Below are positions 15,400 through 18,011 of a stretch of DNA of 18,011 bases, piece after piece (the stretch's first letter is position 1; every line of letters begins with the position of its first letter). The notes below the pieces were generated by a model. The model saw only the letters and a list, made by a program, of their open reading frames with translations. It was not told where the DNA came from and searched no databases. A program made the position numbers and the translations under genes. Where the stretch lies: the NCBI GenBank assembly GCA_002431845.1, contig DJEH01000018.1, positions 1 to 18,011 of the forward strand. Direction: 5' to 3'. Source of the DNA: Prevotellaceae bacterium UBA5903 (lineage in GTDB: Bacteria > Bacteroidota > Bacteroidia > Bacteroidales > Bacteroidaceae).

Positions 15400-15957
15400 T
15401 TACTTAGGACACTTTACTTTATAAGCACAACGGAACTTTCCCTTAAGAAGTTGGGTAAGCTTTCCGCGTATCATTTGCTTTCTTAACGGAGAGATACGAT
15501 CAATAAAGAGATGAGCATCAAGGTGGTCAAACTCATGTTGCATAACACGTGCAAGGAAACCATCTACCCATTCGTCGTGTTCATTGAAATCTTCGTCCAT
15601 ATACTTAACGTGGATGCGTGTGGCACGGCGCACAGGTTCGTTAATGCCAGGTAAACTCAAACAGCCCTCATCCATCAATTTTGTTTCGGTGTTGTCAAGT
15701 TCTATGATATGCGGATTGATATAGGCCTTGTTAAAGCCTTCATATTCAGGATAGTCGTCTTTCAAAACGTCGAGTGTTATTACAACAACACGAATAGCTT
15801 TGCCAATTTGAGGTGCAGCAAGTCCTACACCATCACTATGGTACATAGTCTCAAACATATCGGCAATCAGTTGCTTTAAATCAGGGTAATCAGGAGCGAT
15901 ATCAACCGACTCTTTGCGCAATACCGGCATGCCGTAAGTATAAATAGGAAGAATCAT
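15400..15957 (-). CDS. def: Peptide deformylase
   Basis: The enzyme removes the formyl group from the N-terminal methionine of new proteins at the ribosome, using a metal ion (usually iron). All three family motifs are intact: GVGLAAPQ (43-50), EGCLS (97-101, with metal ligand C99) and HEFDH (141-145, ligands H141 and H145, catalytic E142). At 185 residues it is slightly longer than the E. coli enzyme, with a basic C-terminal tail. The ATG lies 34 nt after the ruvX stop codon, without a promoter in between, so the two are probably co-transcribed. The usual partner gene fmt is not visible in this window. Confidence 0.97.
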   Translation of the reverse strand: MILPIYTYGMPVLRKESVDIAPDYPDLKQLIADMFETMYHSDGVGLAAPQIGKAIRVVVITLDVLKDDYPEYEGFNKAYINPHIIELDNTETKLMDEGCLSLPGINEPVRRATRIHVKYMDEDFNEHDEWVDGFLARVMQHEFDHLDAHLFIDRISPLRKQMIRGKLTQLLKGKFRCAYKVKCPK

Positions 15958-15991
15958 TTAATAGGATTTTATTAGAATAGTGAAGGATGAT

Positions 15992-16408
15992 TTAAAATCT
16001 TTTTCCTTCCATATAGTTTTGTAAAATAATGCAAGCACTGATTTCGTCTACCAGTCCTTTATCGTTTTGTCGGCGCTTTTTACCTATGCCACTATCCATT
16101 ATGGTTTGATGTGCCAAGACAGAAGTAAACCTTTCATCATAAAAATCAATAGGCACGTTGGGAATTACTTTCTTAAGCTTTTCGGCAAATACCAAAACAC
16201 GCTTTTGATTTTCAGAAGGTTGACCATTGGGTTGTGTAGGAAGCCCTATTACAAAACGTTCTACAGGCTCTTTGCTTACATAATCCTTTAAGAACTTCAT
16301 CAACTGAACCGTATCAACAGTTGTCAGCCCATTGGCTATAATTTGCGAAGGATCTGTCACAGCTATCCCTGTTCGTTTCTTGCCATAATCAATGGATAGT
16401 ATGCGCAT
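15992..16408 (-). CDS. ruvX: RuvX/YqgF, Holliday junction resolvase-like nuclease
   Basis: This small RNase H-fold protein (138 residues) is the usual family size. E. coli YqgF is linked to processing of the 16S rRNA precursor, and homologues have Holliday-junction nuclease activity. Visible motifs are the opening ILSIDYGKKRTGIAVTD with the first catalytic Asp at D7, the strand FVIGLP (52-57), the DERFTS motif (91-96, E92) and the C-terminal KGLVDEISACIIL with D121. The gene is followed after 34 nt by def, and both link to protein synthesis. Upstream, a strong hairpin separates it from serS. I see no good TAnnTTTG box in the 102-nt gap, so its promoter is unclear. Confidence 0.95.
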   Translation of the reverse strand: MRILSIDYGKKRTGIAVTDPSQIIANGLTTVDTVQLMKFLKDYVSKEPVERFVIGLPTQPNGQPSENQKRVLVFAEKLKKVIPNVPIDFYDERFTSVLAHQTIMDSGIGKKRRQNDKGLVDEISACIILQNYMEGKRF

Positions 16409-16436
16409 TTTTTACTAACTATTAAGATAAAAAGCA

Positions 16437-16494
16437 GAGAAATCGGAAACTACGTAAAGCATTGTATTTTGTGCTCTATAGTTTCCGATTTTTC
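16437..16494. terminator. Strong hairpin terminator between serS and ruvX
   Basis: AAATCGGAAACTA (16440-16452) pairs perfectly with TAGTTTCCGATTT (16479-16491), and can be extended to 16437-16494 on the plus strand. The 26-nt loop holds a small AGCA/TGCT stem. It lies 16 nt after the serS stop codon. In the minus direction the U-run comes a few bases after the stem (GCTTTTTAT); in the plus direction a longer U-run follows at once. It probably terminates serS transcription and may work in both directions. Confidence 0.75.
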
Positions 16495-16510
16495 TTTTTG
16501 TTTTATTCAA

Positions 16511-17785
16511 TTATTTTATCATGTCACATCCCATATAAGGCTGCAATGCCTTAGGAATGCGAATGCCTTCGGGAGTTTGGAAATCTTCAAGCAAAGCTGC
16601 TACAATACGTGGAAGAGCAAGAGCCGAACCATTCAGTGTGTGGCAAAGATGGGTCTTTTTGTCTGCGCCACGATAGCGACATTGCAGGCGATTGGCTTGA
16701 TAAGTATCGAAGTTTGATACCGAACTTACCTCCAACCAACGCTTTTGTGCTTCGCTATATACCTCAAAGTCATAGCAAATTGAAGAGGTGAAACTCATAT
16801 CGCCACCACACAAACGAAGTATGCGGTAAGGAAGTTCGAGTTTTTGCAACAACCCTTCAACATGTGCCAACATCTCTTGGTGCGACTGCTCTGAATGTTC
16901 GGGAGTATCGATGCGAACAATTTCTATCTTTGAGAACTCGTGTAAGCGGTTCAATCCACGAACATCCTTGCCATAACTACCTGCCTCGCGACGGAAGCAC
17001 TCAGTGTATGCACAGTTTTTGATAGGCAATTGGTCTTCGCGGAGAATTACATCACGATAGATATTGGTTACAGGAACCTCGGCTGTAGGAATGAGATACA
17101 AGTCGTCTACTTCGCAATGATACATCTGTCCTTCTTTGTCAGGAAGCTGACCTGTACCGAAACCAGAAGCCGCATTCACTACAGTTGGAGGCATAATTTC
17201 TGTATAACCAGCTTCGCGGGCTTGGTCAAGGAAAAAGTTAATCAATGCGCGTTGTAAACGTGCACCCTGACCTATATATACAGGGAAACCTGCACCTGAA
17301 ATTTTCACACCAAGGTCAAAGTCAATAAGGTTATACTTCTTGGCTAACTCCCAATGTGGAAGTGCATCTTTAGGAAGTACTGTGTCGTGTCCACCTGTTT
17401 TTACAACCAAGTTATCTTCAGCACCTACACCTTCGGGTACAATGTCGTAAGGTACGTTAGGAATGGTATAAAGCAAGTTGCGCTTATCATCTTCAGCTTG
17501 TTTCATTACCTCCTCAAGTTCCTTGCTCTTTGTCTTAATATTAGCTACTTCATGCTTTGCAGCTTCGGCTTCTTCCTTTTTGCCTTCCTTCATCAAGCCA
17601 CCAATGCTCTTTGAAAGCGTCTTAACCTTAGCATTCAAGCTATCCAATTCAGACTGAGCCTCTTTGCGTTTATTATCATAAGCAAGCACCTGCTCTATGG
17701 CTTCGCGTGCTCCTTTAAAGTGTTTCTTTTCAAGGCCGCGTATAACGGCTTCTTTGTCATCTGTGATTTGTTTAATAGTAAGCAT
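16511..17785 (-). CDS. serS: Seryl-tRNA synthetase
   Basis: This class II synthetase charges tRNA-Ser with serine and also supplies the first step for selenocysteine tRNA where present. The N-terminal 110 residues form the long antiparallel coiled coil that grips the tRNA-Ser long arm, rich in Lys/Glu with heptad patterning (about 30-105). The catalytic core has the serine-binding TAEVP (234-238), motif 2 FRREAGSYGKDVRGLNRLHEF (264-284) and motif 3 NGSALALPRIVAALLE (385-400). The length of 424 matches the bacterial family. The start MLTIKQITDDKEAV is the usual family N-terminus. A promoter candidate lies just upstream and a strong hairpin follows the stop codon, so it may be a single-gene unit. 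Confidence 0.97.
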   Translation of the reverse strand: MLTIKQITDDKEAVIRGLEKKHFKGAREAIEQVLAYDNKRKEAQSELDSLNAKVKTLSKSIGGLMKEGKKEEAEAAKHEVANIKTKSKELEEVMKQAEDDKRNLLYTIPNVPYDIVPEGVGAEDNLVVKTGGHDTVLPKDALPHWELAKKYNLIDFDLGVKISGAGFPVYIGQGARLQRALINFFLDQAREAGYTEIMPPTVVNAASGFGTGQLPDKEGQMYHCEVDDLYLIPTAEVPVTNIYRDVILREDQLPIKNCAYTECFRREAGSYGKDVRGLNRLHEFSKIEIVRIDTPEHSEQSHQEMLAHVEGLLQKLELPYRILRLCGGDMSFTSSICYDFEVYSEAQKRWLEVSSVSNFDTYQANRLQCRYRGADKKTHLCHTLNGSALALPRIVAALLEDFQTPEGIRIPKALQPYMGCDMIK

Positions 17786-17809
17786 AGCTTTCTTATTTTA
17801 TTTTGCTTG

Positions 17810-17817
17810 CAAATGTA
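17810..17817 (-). promoter_or_regulatory. Candidate -7 box of serS
   Basis: The minus-strand sequence TACATTTG at 17817-17810 fits TAnnTTTG and would start transcription near 17804, about 19 nt before the ATG. No TTTG is found at the correct distance for a -33 box, so this is weaker than the other promoters here. Confidence 0.42.
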
Positions 17818-17893
17818 ACAATTCTTTTTTGAATGTCATATGCTTTAACTTTACAAATATGTTCTGAGCTAAAATCATAGGCTAATTAATCAA

Positions 17894-17964
17894 AAAAATA
17901 TGCAAGCATATGCACGCTAACGACCTATAAAAGGTTCGCTACATGTACATTCTTGCATATTTTT
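17894..17964. repeat. 13-bp perfect inverted repeat upstream of serS
   Basis: AAAAATATGCAAG (17894-17906) and CTTGCATATTTTT (17952-17964) are perfect complements 45 nt apart. The loop contains a smaller ACCT/AGGT pairing (17923-17935). It could be the terminator of a minus-strand gene outside the window, or a leader structure of serS. Confidence 0.5.
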
Positions 17965-17969
17965 CGAGT

Positions 17970-17989
17970 AAATACACACTTGTGTATTT
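17970..17989. repeat. Near-palindromic hairpin, 8-9 bp arms
   Basis: AAATACAC (17970-17977) and GTGTATTT (17982-17989) are perfect complements with a 4-nt loop. On the plus strand it is followed by TATTTTATT; on the minus strand no U-run follows directly. It could be a regulator site or the terminator of a gene outside the window. Confidence 0.45.
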
Positions 17990-18011
17990 TATTAAGTAGG
18001 TGTTCAAAATT

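Noticed and set aside
1..18011. Mobile element, prophage, toxin-antitoxin or defence system
   Set aside because: No transposase, integrase, restriction, nuclease-array or toxin-like gene is present; all coding capacity is taken up by intact housekeeping, envelope or hydrolase genes.

Overview
This window looks like a chromosomal housekeeping segment from a Bacteroidetes bacterium, most likely order Bacteroidales and possibly Prevotella-like. The genus is inference. The evidence is: (1) promoters of the Bacteroidetes type (TTTG or TTG, a 19-nt spacer, then TAnnTTTG) in front of the tRNA, rpsP and the OmpA-type lipoprotein gene; (2) start codons preceded by A/T-rich sequence with no Shine-Dalgarno motif; (3) ribosomal protein S16 with a long Ala/Lys/Glu-rich tail; (4) a prolyl-tRNA synthetase of the short archaeal/eukaryotic-like type. 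All protein genes except the lipoprotein are on the minus strand.

Layout from low to high coordinates. The first 21 bases are the 5' part of a minus-strand tRNA with its promoter. Next is rpsP as a single-gene unit, with promoter, leader hairpin and terminator. Upstream of rpsP lies a compact cluster transcribed in the order ABC-F ATPase, secreted M13 metallopeptidase, OPT-family peptide transporter, with gaps of 40 and 36 nt. The peptidase and transporter suggest an extracytoplasmic peptide-use pair. A 197-nt spacer with a long interrupted inverted repeat separates this cluster from proS. proS and the plus-strand OmpA-like lipoprotein gene diverge from a 300-nt region holding promoters for both.

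The lipoprotein gene ends at a strong terminator and converges on a periplasmic LacZ-type GH2 beta-galactosidase. The 403-nt convergent gap also holds a symmetric bidirectional terminator, a perfect 16-bp palindrome and a further hairpin. Upstream of the beta-galactosidase is a row of minus-strand genes: ruvX (YqgF), def (peptide deformylase) and a secreted TPR-repeat protein, closely spaced and probably co-transcribed. serS comes before them, separated from ruvX by a strong hairpin. The last 226 nt upstream of serS contain a candidate promoter and two inverted repeats.

Most of the content is translation-related: tRNA, S16, ProS, SerS, Def and an ABC-F factor. Envelope and nutrient functions make up the rest. 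I found no mobile element, CRISPR array, phage gene, defence system or broken gene. I see no clear new multi-gene system. The items worth a second look are non-coding structures (rpsP and ompA leaders, the proS/ABC-F spacer, the 9900-9954 palindrome and hairpin) and the peptidase-transporter pairing.
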